Assembly: GCA_025024175.1 (NCBI GenBank)
Contig: QCXZ01000064.1
Span: forward strand, 23,866,286-23,930,285
Direction of reading: 5' to 3'
Origin: Rhyzopertha dominica
Taxonomy: Eukaryota > Arthropoda > Insecta > Coleoptera > Bostrichidae
DNA length: 64,000 nt
Positions 32,735 through 45,479 of the stretch are shown here, in pieces. Within the stretch, counting starts at the first letter, position 1. Each line of letters starts with the position of its first letter. Made by a program: the position numbers and the translations under genes. The notes under the pieces were generated by a model. It did not search any database. It had not been told where the DNA came from and saw only the letters and a program-made list of their open reading frames with translations.

Positions 32735-35340
32735 TTAAAACACACCGGGAATTAATACGGGTTGATTTTTAATTCTCTCTCGTGCTCGCTTTATTCTTTC
32801 GCGCCTTTGGTACTTGCTAGATTTCCCACTTGTAGTTACCAAAAGCCGGGGTGACAGTATTTTCGGAAGACTTGTCTTCACCAATATGTGCATTTTGATA
32901 CAGATTTTGATACTATAAATCTGATATCAGGTCTGATTTACTGAAGTATTTGTATCAGTTGAGGAAGTTCTTGAAACACTTGATTTGTTTCTTTTTACTA
33001 CTCTTGTTATTACTAGAACTACTTTCAACAGACTGCGTCTCTGATACACTTTTGAGTCAACGCCAAAGTAATTTAAAATTGTTTTCTGAGATGCTTTCTA
33101 AAATGTCTTTTTTCCAATTTTCTCCCCATAACTTATTCTGCTAATAAATTAAAAAAATTATTCTCATTCAGATGTGTTTTTTTAATGTTTATAGAAATTT
33201 CCATATACCCACCGTTTTAAACAGTTTTGAATTGTTTATTTAGGACGACAACTCTTACAATATTCTTTAAAAAAATGAGGAACTCGGTAGAAAATTACTT
33301 AAAGGTTGTCAAGTAGATAATAATTATTAATACTCTACAGAAAGTTAAACTGTAAATAGTTGATTAAAAAAACTTAAAGTAATTTAAATGAATTAAATAC
33401 CGAAGTCCGTTTTATGCTGTCTGTCGGGCCAAGCACTGCTGAGACTTGATTTTTGCCTCAGAATGTAATACGCGAGCAGGGTTTGCTTCTTTTTTTAGTT
33501 CATAAGAAAGTGATGCTATCTCTGTCTAACTATGTTGTCTGTCGACTTGGCGCTTCGACACCCTACACACATACAGGTACATACACAGCGTAAGGCGCAG
33601 CCACTCTGTACAGTGGCCTTCAGAAGTAATGTCGTACGGGACGGTGGCGAAAATAACGATGCGCCCATTTCGCTGCAACCCGATATTCAGTTGCGGACGA
33701 CGTAGATGTCGCAAAAGAAGAGATACATACTTCTCCTTTCTTTAATCCACAAGTGGTATACTCAAACAAGTTTAAGACTGTATTGGAGAGGAAGCACGAC
33801 TGTCTACTTGAATGTAAAGAGTAGGCTAAGCGCGCTTAGCAGTTATCAATGCTCAACTTCACTCTTTAAATTCTAATCAAGGAAGCCCGTTTAATTAACC
33901 CTTTACATACAATATTAAGTACCAAAGGAAAAAATTTTTAATGCGGCCAGAAAACAACAGTTTTTAATAAAATTCATATTTTCCGTTCTACCATTCCACC
34001 TCCGAAAAATTTTTAAAATCAGGTTATGTTCATGTAATATCTGTTTTCTTTATAAAATAATACATTAATAAAATTGTAGTAAATTCATTTAGTACAGAAC
34101 AGTACATGTTGCAACCATATATGTAGATGATATCTTGCATTAAAAATTATTTAGCTTTCAGTGTTCATTGCTTTGATAATTTCTATTTTTTTCAACAAAA
34201 ACCCATTTAATTTAACTTATTCTAGGGTCTAGCTACTAACAAATTAACTGCAAAATTTTTATAAGCACTATATAACTTAGTTTTTTGTTAGTTTTACTTA
34301 CTTATTTTTTTATAATTTTATAATATAATTTTTACTTACGAAATAATATTATGAAAATGTANATAATTTTTCTTACATTAAATAAAAACGTTTATAACTG
34401 AAGATAGAAAGGAAACTTTACAATTTTGGAGTAACGTGGTTTACTGTTAGGTCGACGAATTCACAGCTAAATAATTTTATGGGAGATGTAATATAAACGC
34501 CCACCACTATATCTTTCGTTCAAAACCATTGTTTGAGTCTAAATCTACGTTATATAATCCTACAAAATGGCTAGGAAAAAATCCCAAATTTGGCAGTAAG
34601 ACGAAAAAAAGTAATTAAATGTTTTCTAAAATACTTTGCGATCCTGTTTTATTGTTCTCAACAAACAAAATATCGAATTTTTGTCCCCGTCATTTTGTAA
34701 TGTATATCTTACCTTATCAATATTTTAAAACAAGAAGAAAAAATATTGACAAATAAGAAACTTATAATGACCCAATCATTTCTGCGCTTTGGATACAAAG
34801 CAACAATCTAAGATTTACAACCCTGTTCGGTATTATTTGTGGCTTGCAAATTAACAATCCCCAAGTAAACAACGGAAAGTGCAAATGCAAATGTAGATGT
34901 CGGCCTTTTACTTTGGTTCAATTTCGGTATTTTTACTTTCACGCTACAGAAATTACTTGACTGTTGTTTGATTTGGACTGAATGCAGATACCAATGTTCA
35001 TATTCCAGGTGGTTCGTTAGTTACTCCTTGCCCTTTGCGTCAAGTGGTGTTTGGAATTTTTATGTCTCGTTACGTGGTTTATTGTTATAAATTCAGTTTT
35101 TTTTAGCTATCCTAAGAAGTGAAATATAAAATATAGTGCTTATTACAGACAAGAATTGTTATTTGTTAAGTGCTGAAATATTGGCAGAAGAAAATTAAGT
35201 AGCAGAAAAAGAAATAAGGATTGTAATGGAAACTTAAGAAATTATTGGACTCGAAAAAGGAAACGCTAAAAATTCAAACCTTAAAAATATAAACATTTAA
35301 AATTAATTTTATAGGACGAAACAAGTATAAATAATAATTG
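32735..35340. other. Intergenic, no gene seen
   Basis: AT-rich, with a somewhat more balanced patch at 33480-33720. A 62-codon minus frame there has no recognisable domain. No repeat of known type was identified. Confidence 0.4.
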
Positions 35341-35577
35341 GGGTAACATCAATGTCGCATCAAAAATGAATTCTGGTAGAGCAGATTTTATGAAGGACAG
35401 CTCATCTAGCCATAATTTGATAGTCAATAATTACACATATTTTAGAAATGTTTAGTAATAGACAATGTTTTTGCGGTTATTGAGGTAGATGTGATGGATG
35501 GAAACAGGATTGTTGCCTTTCAGTATATATTTGCTCAATTAAAAGAAATTTGTGGCTATGGCAAAAACCTAGCTATG

Positions 35578-35801
35578 CGAGGGTGAATGCTTTCAGCGTC
35601 CAAAATATAAGATAATATTTTCTCGGAAAGATCATTGTCTCTTGAAAACACTGACAAAAAGTTATTAGTCTGACGTTTCGATTACACCTGTAATCTTTGT
35701 CAAAGACGAAGACCTCAAAATTTGCCTGACACAAGTTCAAACAAAATTTTGAAAGTAAATAAACAAATCACCAAGGAAGCGAGACGTCATAGAAACAACG
35801 T
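35578..35801. mobile_element. Family A element (copy 2)
   Basis: Starts with the reverse complement of the copy 1 tail (GAGGGTGAATGCTTTCAGCG), continues through ATAAGATAATATTTT and the spacer, and extends about 50 bases past copy 1's homologous spacer to GAAACAACG. On the minus strand it keeps CTTTGACAAA (35705-35696), a perfect GATTAC/GTAATC hairpin (35695-35680) and GAAACGTC (35679-35672). The second inverted arm seen in copy 1 is absent. No target duplication was identified. Confidence 0.7.
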
Positions 35802-35870
35802 GCCAACCTGATAAAAAAGAACCTCACAACAAAAAAGGAACTACTTACCTACTAGATATACACGAATTAC

Positions 35871-36322
35871 TTGGTAGAAGATAACTACAAAATAGCAAAC
35901 ACTGCAAGAAGTTTTTTGATTGACGCCGCCATCAATATTGATGAAGAATTTAATTTTATTGTCGCAAATTTTATTGGCGGAAAACAAATGAAATATGCTT
36001 TGAAAAATTCGTATGAAGCAAGATGTGCTGCAGCTGTGATATCTCACAGTACCAAAATGCTTCATAGTAATTCGGAATATAATAATATGGTAGTTATGGA
36101 AAATTAGAAGTAAGACGACTATATTTATTAAGACAAAATCGAACAAGAAGAAATCAGTGACAGATGTTTTTGCGCAGTAATTTACAAAGGACTGGTGGAA
36201 ATTATTATGGTGAAAATTGTCATCGACCGGGCATGAATGAAGGAATATATAAAGAAGAAGTTAATGATTTTATGAACAAATTGGTGAAAACGGATGAAGA
36301 AAACACGAGAGAACAAAATGTA
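35871..36322 (+). pseudogene. Degenerate coding-like segment of unknown family
   Basis: Two successive plus-strand open stretches have protein-like composition. The first, 35871-36107, contains ARSFLIDAAINIDEEFNFIV then EARCAAAVISHSTKML, and has no ATG at its start. The second opens at an ATG at 36164 and ends at 36322 (MFLRSNLQRTGGNYYGENC). A stop and a frame change separate them, and a third coding-like piece (GIPKFVINVIPGDVSETQG) appears near 36528-36585. I do not recognise the family; a decayed transposon gene is likely. Confidence 0.3.
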
Positions 36323-36329
36323 ACGGCGG

Positions 36330-37035
36330 AAAACTCCTGAAGCAAAAACTAAACTNTGTGGTNGAGTTGGTAAATTTTTCGGTATGACCAGTACAAATGT
36401 AATATTAGCGGTAATATAAAAAATACCTACTACTTAATTGATTCGAGATATCTGAACGTAATAAAACTAAATGTACAAAAAATGTTAAAAAATATTTTTT
36501 GGATAAAATTCGAACTTCTATTAAAACGGGCATCCCCAAGTTTGTAATAAATGTTATACCTGGAGACGTTTCAGAAACCCAGGGATGCAGAATTCGTTAG
36601 TGAGGTTGACAAAATCACAAAGTATGAACTATCTGACCGTTGCATTGCAGTAACTTATTTATGAGCAATCTCGTGATGAAGGTAGAGTAATTAATAATAT
36701 ATACAGAAACATTAACAAACCAGAGACATGTTAATCTGTCAAAGATGTTAAAAAAAGTAAATTAGAAGTGACATTCCAGTACTTTATTTATAGTTTTATA
36801 GTTCCATCATTGTTAAGCGTTGCTATTCAATTTTATTACTGATTTTCCAGGTCATGCCCCAAAAAAGCTGCACATGGGCAAGTTTTATTATTACTTTGCT
36901 AAATTAATGTTTTTTGTNTGCTTACCTAAAAAAATTATAACCTAATATTTCAAAAATTCTTTTATTCTTAAAAAATATCTTTTATCTTTTTTTATATGAA
37001 ACAAGAGTGTACTTCTCTTTGTGCCACTATCACGA
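36330..37035. other. Intergenic, coding-like remnant near 36530 only
   Basis: AT-rich sequence with N bases. Apart from the short remnant noted with the preceding entry, nothing is seen. Confidence 0.35.
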
Positions 37036-37039
37036 TTTT

Positions 37040-37405
37040 AATGTGTAATACAGTTTAAATGTGGTTGGTTGCAAATTGTTCCTCTACCATCCTGCGGAAT
37101 CCTGTTGCAATATGACAAACAAACGCGCATCGATAAAATGGATGGACACGGAAGCGATAACGCGGTCAATCCGACCCTGTTATATGATTGCGGTCTTACT
37201 CTGTTAATGTGGCATTTGTCATGTTGGGTGGAATTTATGACGACAATAAATATTGTCGCTAATGCGTGCGGTACGACCCGCATTATTGTTGTTTTTGCAG
37301 CGAGAAGATTGCAACGGAACGGTCTTAAAATAACCGAACACGAAACAGTTATGCTAGTTATGAAATGCCACAGGGAAAGACAAATTTTGGTTGGATGCTT
37401 TAATG
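37040..37405. promoter_or_regulatory. GC-elevated island with an 18-bp palindrome
   Basis: The island holds CGACAATAAATATTGTCG at 37241-37258, eight-base arms around an AA centre, with ATAAATA at its core. A 113-codon plus frame and an 81-codon minus frame overlap here without recognisable domains, which argues for GC-driven open frames rather than a gene. Candidate regulatory element or uncharacterised exon. Confidence 0.3.
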
Positions 37406-37409
37406 GATA

Positions 37410-38050
37410 AATGTATTTAGTAAAATATTGGTGCGATGACTTCTACGTATTAGAAATAGCCCTTGCTGAGAGTTTGCATTATGCTGGAGACTAACATTGA
37501 GGTATATTTTGTTTATTGAACATTTTGCAGTGGAATTTCATTGTAACTGTATAAAAGCCTTTATTCCAACGTATTTTCTAACAAAACAGTACATTAGATG
37601 CAACTTATGCATTATGTAGGTATGTACCTATTATCCCTACCAACCTACCACATTAATTTGTATGTCTGAACGATTGCGTTATAAGTTTTTTCTAATAATT
37701 TTTCCGTGCAATTCTTTTTGGGAAAAGAATTGCTAAGAACAAGCAACACTTCTTGTTTTCTTTCACGATGAGCTTTCAACACGTCTGAAAAATACAATAA
37801 TTTCTCTTTATCAATCACAAAAGGAAATGTACTGCTATTCAATATTGTGGGAATATGCGTAGACCAAACTTCCAATTTCTCTTCAATTTTTGTGGAGATC
37901 GTGTCCAACGGAAAAACAGAATTAGGAACAGTGATTTATTATTCTAAACCACACATGTAAAGGGCCTTTCTTTTTTGCATTGTTGATTTTGAAATTTGTA
38001 GGAAACTGACACTATCGGATATAATAATTCCCGGCTTGCTCAAATAAACC
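37410..38050. other. Intergenic with an unassigned minus frame
   Basis: A minus-strand frame at 37645-37908 (87 codons) has fairly protein-like composition (EEKLEVWSTHIPTILNSSTF) but no recognised domain. It could be an exon or a transposon remnant. Confidence 0.25.
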
Positions 38051-38052
38051 TA

Positions 38053-39690
38053 CACTGAAAAAAAATTATAGTAACTTTAACTGCAATTGTAATAATCTTT
38101 ACCACAAAATATAGTGCAAATACGACTAGATACAAACTGTAGAAAATTATACTATATTTTTGTAGATTAACTATTGTAGCTGTATTTACTAAAAATGTAG
38201 AAATCAGTACTTACCATTTTATAGTGTATGTTCTTAGAGAATGCAGTACAGTTCAATACAAATTTTGTAAGATTTACTAGGCAGGGTATCACAATTTTTT
38301 CTACAAGATGTAGTGTGCTTTATTAGTGTTTTGTTTATTGTAGCATATCATAATAGTCAAATTTAATATTCCAGTACGCTAAATTTTACTATGTTAAATC
38401 TTTTTCTTTACTATAAATTAATGTTATAATTTACTAAAAATATAGTGGATATAGTGCAAAAATAAATGAAACCAATGCAGCTTTATTATGATTTTATTCA
38501 TTAGACAAACAAGGTTACATTTTTGTACCTGTAAATTAAGCATTTAACGTAATCGTCCATGTTGCAGTACACAATAATTAGGGGCTGTTTAATAAGGAAA
38601 ATCCAATATAATAATATAAAACACAATAACCACTAACACTTCCGCACAACTAAAACAAGAACGTGAGTGGACCAGGCTTACGTGATGGCGGATGGCGTGA
38701 TGCCACGATGTGATGACCTGCGCGCGCGCTGCCGCCGAGCGACTATAAGTACCAACTTAACAATAGTGCCAACCCTTAGCTACTAATTTTCTCACTAACG
38801 TTATACCACAGATCAAATTTGTGAGATTATTATTCATCTGTCGTTATGCGTTATACCGTACACCCTAATTTCCAGACAATTACAGTATTGAATGCATTTT
38901 ATTCTAGAAAACATAGGTAGACTTTATAATATAGGTATAAATTAATAAAACTTCCAGTGCTCGACATAGTTTTGAAAAAAGCTATACTTTAAATTATTGA
39001 TATTACCTATGGATGTTGTTTGCATTTATCATTGTTTGTAGAGTAACAAATGTTGTATATAATAATGCGGTTTGTAGCATGTAATATGTGTTGATGCATT
39101 TTATTCGTTTTTAATAATGATATCATCTATAATTAGTGTAATGTTTGTTTTTTTTGTAATTTAACTAATAATGCCTGAGAATGTTCTAAACGTGTAAAAA
39201 ATATGCTTCAGTGAGAAATCTACAAAAAAAACTTATAAATAATTACTAAATGATTTTTGTTATATTTTTTTACAATGATATTATTTTTTAAAGTATTGAT
39301 TTAAGCAGGTTAATCAAATTTGAAAAAGTAACTCGCTCCAGAACTGATTAGAATAGCTCTAAGATGCATGGTATAATGTAAACACAGAGATTTGTTCGGT
39401 TCTGGTTCGAGTCCCGACCGTAGCGAGTTACTATTTCTAATTTAATTAGTATGCTAACCTAATAACCCAATACTTTATAATCATTATCAACGCGAATTTA
39501 AAATACTTTAATATTATTTTGTTAAACTTTACTTAATGTGTAGAACATTCTGCCACAATGGTTATACTACAAAAACCAGAAACCTATTTCAATACGTTTA
39601 TGTAAGATTTCCTACAATATTAGTAATGAGTAACACAAAGTTGTGCACTACAATCACGTAGCAATTTTTTACAAGTAACTTTTTTCAGTG
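38053..39690. mobile_element. Second CACTG-ended DNA element, non-autonomous
   Basis: The left end is CACTGAAAAAA and the right end TTTTTTCAGTG. Both are flanked by TA (38051-38052 and 39691-39692). Subterminal regions carry many short TGTAG/ATAGT and ACTAC motifs, as in the element at 2123-4927. The interior includes a GC-rich patch (38690-38755, with CGCGCGCGCTGCCGCC) and a tRNA-like hairpin unit at 39327-39432. No transposase is seen. The CACTA-like assignment is inferred from the end motif and subterminal repeats; a TA duplication is also compatible with other superfamilies. Confidence 0.55.
39327..39432 (+). repeat. tRNA-like unit closed by an 11-bp stem
   Basis: AGTAACTCGCT at 39327-39337 pairs perfectly with AGCGAGTTACT at 39422-39432. 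Inside lie TAGCTCTAAGATGCATGG, resembling a polymerase III A box, and GGTTCGAGTCC (39404-39414), a good B box. The overall length (106 bases), the A-box distance from the stem and the lack of a clear anticodon arm rule out a functional tRNA. A tRNA-derived SINE head or pseudogene carried in the CACTG element is the best reading. Confidence 0.5.
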
Positions 39691-39699
39691 TATCATTAC

Positions 39700-41240
39700 A
39701 AATTAAGCTTCCGTTTTTCATAGCGCAATAGGCAAGTAAACATGCCTCTTATTTAAGAATGACAAAATAACAACCACAGAACAGTGTAGTACCTACCTAG
39801 TTGTAGACAATGAGTTTATTCTACTTTAGAATTAATATTTGTTTTGATAAGCACCGTAATACACAAACCAATAATTTTAAATTAAAATCCTTTCATTAAA
39901 ATTTAAAATCTTTCAAAAATTAATATTGAACGTTTTTCGCTACTGCAGTTTCAATTTCTGGAAGGAATTTTTTTATAAGAATTTATATCCAACATAGTAT
40001 TCCTAACGATATTGAAATGTCCCCATATACTAAAATTCGCATCGGCATATCTAATAATAACTTACACACAACATACTAACAATTTTTAAATATTGTAGGA
40101 ATTAGTATAGGAGATTAAAACATCTCCTTTGGCGGAAGCTTTTTATCGCGCGCGCTCTTCACCCTTGCGTGTTAAAAAATAAATGCTTTACTTTTTCCGT
40201 TACAACCAAAAAGTCTCCAATGCATATATTTCGATTATTTCTTGAGGCCATCCGGAATTTTCAGCAGACCAGTTGTCCCATCAAGGCTTCTACGAAATTT
40301 TCATTCAGCTGGAACAATTATCATGGAAAATACCACGAGTTTATCCAACATTGCACGCCACAGTGTCTAGTTCGAAACGCTAGATCTACCTTAATGCGGT
40401 GGTCAATATTTCGTCGATCTAGTAGAGGTTGTTGATTCATCGTCATGGAAGCGACTGTATTATTGAAACGTTGTCGTGGATACGACTTGCAGAGACCTTG
40501 ATAATACGCAGTTTTGCACCTTTTTAAACCGGTTTAGTATACGCGATTAGAGCATGTGTTAGGATGCGATTCCTGGTGTTTGGGTTTTGTGTATGTTTGT
40601 GCGTATTCTGACAATTATGGATTTAATTTTTGTGTGATTTGATACTGCGAACAAAAATTTACGTGTGTGAAGGGAACTTGTGGCAATTAAAAGATGTACA
40701 AAGGTAGGAAATCAAGTTTATAAGTTGTATCATTCAGAATTTTGTTTCTAAAACCCACTGATCTCTAAATAACTGGATGTCGCATAAGTCATTCAAAACT
40801 GTGATAAGTAGAAACTCGTGCACCACTATGCCGCTGGTACTCGTACTATCAATTTAACGGCGCGTTCAAATTTTAGGTTAGATCCTTAACTATATGGTTA
40901 TGAATAAACGTAACATCCAGTTTGTACGGCACACTCACTCAAACACTACAACGATTTACTTTTGGATATCTGCAGACAGTTGATCAATTGTATTGACTGC
41001 ACACAACTACTATAAAGATAAGAAACGCTTACAAGTGGAATGAGAGGTTCTTTGATGTAGTAGATCTTTTTTTACAAAATTCGCAATGCACCATATTTAA
41101 GTTATATATAATAAGGACCAGCAGCTAGAAGCGCTAAGGTGGCTTAAATTTCTCACAAATAATTTTTTTATTTAGAGATCAGTGCTAAAACCTCGTACAT
41201 TTAACCTAATTTACAACTGTCAAAGAGTCCCGTTATTTTA
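39700..41240. other. Intergenic, no gene proven
   Basis: Includes an 88-codon plus frame at 40169-40435 without recognisable domain in a slightly more balanced patch. Otherwise AT-rich with nothing recognised. Confidence 0.35.
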
Positions 41241-41245
41241 TGAAT

Positions 41246-41330
41246 ACAAAACTGTGTGAACTTTGCTAAGGCGCTTTTTGAAAACTCTGCCTTTGACAAA
41301 GATTGCAGGTGTCAGACTGATCATTTTTGT
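41246..41330. repeat. Family A fragment (copy 4), reverse orientation
   Basis: Aligns in reverse orientation to copies 1 and 2: GTGTGAACTTTG, then CCTTTGACAAAGATTGCAGG followed by TGTCAGACTGATCA. Relative to copy 2 it lacks exactly the 11 bases holding the second hairpin strand and the GAAAC. Confidence 0.55.
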
Positions 41331-41334
41331 GCAT

Positions 41335-42745
41335 TGTTTTTTTTTAAGGTATTGATGTGATATAGACCCTTACACGAAGTTATGCACATTTTTATGAACC
41401 ATCCTGCAGCCACCTTTGTTTTCCCAGAGTTTCCGGATGTTGACCATCTGCGGGCTATGGGATAGGTACAACCCAATTCCTATCATGATTTTAAAAACAT
41501 TAAGCAAAAGCGAATTTTCCAACTTCAGAGACACAATAAATTTACTGAACAACGCGCTAAATACTGCTTTAAGCGTGAAATAGGTATAGAAGTTTTATTT
41601 CGTTTTGCATATTTATATATAGCTACATATATTTGAATATTAGAGATGTATTTAAACTTCCGTAAGATATCAGGTGATCTCCCCATTACATGGTTTAAAT
41701 TTACTAGTTATAATCATTTTAAAGGCAATTAGTATTAGGCTTTTCACTATACGTGAAATAAATATTAAGGTTCCTTTTGTGCACTGGAACATGTCAAATT
41801 TAGTCAACTAAGTCATATACTAACTATAGTTCCTACGATTGCCAGCATTGTCCGAATTGGTTTTTAACGCCTTCTGACTTGAGAAATATATTATTCAACT
41901 GTTGTTGAAATATTTCCAATAAACAGCCCTCCCCAACATCAATAACGTCTGCAAGTTTACAAGCAGTTTTAACGTTATTTAGCACTCAAGAAAAACATTA
42001 AATTGCTATAAAAATATTTGATGATTAAAAGCATCCTGTCGCTAAACAACAAACTCGCAGAGGTCTAAAACAACACATACTTATATGTTGCGCTCGAATG
42101 CGCTGTTAAACCGTAGCAGCGTTCATCGCCTGGTATGAGTAATAATGTTTAACAATAATTTAATAGTAGTTTAGTAGACGATGTAGAGGGCAGATTAGCT
42201 GTTTGCAGGCTTTGCCGATGGATGGCGCGGCTGTACATTCCACTCGTTCTATTTCGTAAACACCTATTATTCGTAATTCGAAATTACATTCTTAGAACAT
42301 TAATGATTTTAGGGAGTTGAAACAGGATCAACAGTTTTCTTTTTGTGCGTTCTATTTTAATAAACCAAATTTTATGACAGCTACAGAAAATTTTTTGGTG
42401 ACTAACTGGTTCTTTAGTAGGGGTTAAAATCACATTTTGGTTGACGTTTGCCAAGATGGTGGTGGTAGCAGGTAACTTATGGTGGAGAGCCCTTTCAGTA
42501 TGTTATTCTAGTTATATCTAAGATATTTTAAGGTAAATGCGGACTTTTTTTTATCAAACTGTCTGTACTATATACACTTTATAAGCTTATTGCAAATAAC
42601 GCCAAGAACAGCATTTTTATGCTGATAATTTGGCAGAAGTCCATTCAATCGTTGTTGATTCATCTGATGTAGAAACTAACCGTTAGGCTTTAGTCCATTA
42701 TTTATACTTATGCTTAAAATACATGAATAACCACCAAGTTAAAGA
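41335..42745. other. Intergenic, no gene seen
   Basis: AT-rich; nothing recognisable. Confidence 0.4.
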
Positions 42746-42762
42746 GTACAATCTTGACTACA

Positions 42763-42927
42763 TTTTGATTTGAAGGCTTTCGTGGTTGTTGTCGATGACA
42801 TGTTGTTTTCTAGGCTGCTTCACACGTTGCTTGTTTCAAAGTATACTTCTAAAGAAGACACCGAGATGAGTGTTGAAATGTCAAGACCAAACCAACAACG
42901 TGGGAAGCAGCCTAGAAAACAACATGT
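42763..42927. mobile_element. Short hairpin element, family B (copy 1), with 14-bp TSD
   Basis: The 165-bp insert is flanked by a 14-bp direct repeat, CAATCTTGACTACA (42749-42762 and 42928-42941). A 33-bp inverted repeat (42797-42829 against 42896-42928) has one mismatch. The 66-bp spacer carries CTAAAGA (42849-42855), one extra A, a GACAC/GTGTT hairpin and GAAATGTC (42875-42882). Copy 2 at 51130 has the better-preserved form of this core. The right arm ends at the duplication boundary, so element and duplication share one base. No coding capacity. Confidence 0.75.
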
Positions 42928-43259
42928 CAATCTTGACTACAGTTGGCTGCATTTATATTCAGTATGATTAATCCCAAGTACATTATCGTATCGAACAATG
43001 TTAAAGCAATTTCTTTAGGCTATGAAGGAAACGGGTTCGTGAACCCGTACCATATATATGCAACTATAATGTAAATCAAGTGAGTTAATCGATTTCGTTT
43101 GCTTGAACCTCAACAATTTCGTTTCATTTCATTCATGGCTTATTGGTGTAAGAATAACTTTTCCACTATATCTTGAAACAGCTCAACATTTTTCGAATAG
43201 GTTCTAGAAATTTGGGTGTTAAATCTGGAAGAGGACCCCTAGTACGGGTGAATATCTTT

Positions 43260-43590
43260 TTTGTGTGTAAATAGCCATAGAAACCGCCATTCCGCGCGAG
43301 TAACAGAGAACGCCCGAATGAAAACGTCTGCTCATAAATTATGAGATTTCGCCCAAAACTAAACGCTTTACTACCTGTTCTAATCTGACAGGTTATAATC
43401 TAGTTACGCCCACCTGGGGTTTCAATTACCACCACAAAGGAACGTCAAAAACGTTGTTGGCTCTTCCTGGTACGTTCTGATGGGAACGACGGTTTGGGAA
43501 TATGCGTTTTTATCGAGCGTGTCGTTTAGGTGATTTTGAAGACTGCTCCGCCTTCGACGTATAATTATAAATTACAACCGTTAATTATGT
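43260..43590. promoter_or_regulatory. GC-elevated single-copy island
   Basis: Contains CATAAATTATGAG near 43333 and several TTTAT/ATAATT sites within balanced, non-repetitive sequence. No recognisable coding signal. Candidate regulatory element by inference. Confidence 0.25.
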
Positions 43591-43599
43591 TTCCTGTGA

Positions 43600-45475
43600 A
43601 GCATGTTTTGTTTTAACAAAATTTAGGATTATTCTTCTCTTGACGTTTTTCATAACGATGACTGACAGAAAGTGTTCGTTAATTATTACAGTTTAAAAAT
43701 CAAGAACAATTTAGCTGTCTTAGGTTTTGGGAATTATTAGAGCACAATATGTCCGCCTTAAGATAATTTAAATACTAAGGCCTTATTTTAATTCCTCATC
43801 ACAATGGCGCTAAAATTGACACATCATTAATTACAACTAGACGTAGATTGGTCATGCGTTGATCATGAAAAAATTTCCACTTTTTAATAGCTATTAATAA
43901 ATTATTATCGGTTTCTGATTATTACGGCTATATTTATACCACTAAAAATTTAAGAACTCGCCAAATCGACAACAAAATTAAGTAAGATACCTACAATAAT
44001 ATTGTAACAATTTGTTTACATTCTATCATAATTTAATTTTTATCCCTTCGCAATTTGTTATAATTGTCATTTGGTGCGTTACTATTTGAAAGTCCACATT
44101 TTGCCGATTTAAACAATTTTTGGTATGAACGTACTAAAAGAGCTGCAACTACCAGTTACAGTTACATTATGTGAGAATTGAACGAACTGTGTTCGTCAAT
44201 TAGCAATGACCATAAAACTAATGATTAGCAAGATGGGAATGCAAATGAAGTTTCCTTAACTTGTATTTCACAATTTGTTAATCCTAAAAGAATATAGCAT
44301 TTGTAAAGTATGTTTTACATTTAGACACTTTTTTGTTTAATGGTCTTAACTTCTTAAATCCTGATATTAAATATGAAATCAATAGAAATGATATTTTTAA
44401 GAGTACTAGCTAATTTAAAATTTGATATTTTCATGACCTTGAAAATGAAATTGGCATTTATTCAAATATTAAACTGATGATGTGCCGCTTGTAAATAGCT
44501 CGATGTTGATGACGTAGTTTCCCAAAATACATTTCTGCAATCTTGGTGCATTCTTCTAAACAATTTTTAATATACTTACCGAAGTTCTGAGGAAAGAAAC
44601 TCCCGTAAATCCTTAAAAGATTCTCTGAGTATAAATATTTGACAGTTTTAAATGGAAGTTAAATGAAAGTATTGATTCTCACAAGCTGTCGATTACATTT
44701 TCCATTATGATAGGATAAGAATACTCGATCCGTGAGGTGTGTTCACAACAAAGCCATCGTCATTAATAGTAAACTTACTGTTTAAATACATACAATACAA
44801 AACTTTTACGGTATCCTTGATATCCTTTCACAGGGAGGTCACATAACTCCTCTAGCAATATCAAAAACAAAGCAGAAATTTGTTACGTTATTGTCTGAAG
44901 TTTCAACTAATAAGCTTTTCAGTCCATTCACGGCTTAACACATTTGATTTTTTTCTCCAGCTATACTATATACAAACTTGTCAATATACATATTTTCTTT
45001 ACTACACTCACGAATAATTTAGCTGACAAAAATTATATATGAATGACATTTGCCAATATGTTTAAAGTATTTCGATAGTCTAAGTAACGTAATTTGTATC
45101 GTTAAACTTGAACTTGAACTTTGCATTTTCGCACTTATATCTATTATATCTATTTCAGGATTAATTATGTCAGCTATACTAATCAATACTATAAAATGAT
45201 AAATTGGTACATTCTGCTATATTTGGACAAATCAGAAAAACAGGGAACGTTTCTAAAAACATCTAGCAAACTAGAATGAATTCGTTTAGTCAAAAAGCGC
45301 AGATCTGTATTCGAGAGAAAACAGTGGAAAAAAAGCTATGAGCTGTTGCAGTAATTAGCACCGTTTTATAAATTTTGATGTATGACTAAGGAACAAAAAG
45401 AATAAAATTGTATAACATAAATTGATTAATATTTGTAGTTAACACGAAGGCAGCTTTTATTAACCTCCGATGGGT
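43600..45475. other. Intergenic, no gene seen
   Basis: Long AT-rich stretch with no open frame of note and no recognisable element. Confidence 0.45.
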
Positions 45476-45479
45476 TATA

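Noticed and set aside
37069..37410. 113-codon plus-strand frame
   Set aside because: An 81-codon frame is open on the opposite strand over the same GC-rich island, and neither shows a recognisable domain.
39327..39432. Functional tRNA gene
   Set aside because: Too long, A box misplaced from the closing stem and no clear anticodon arm.
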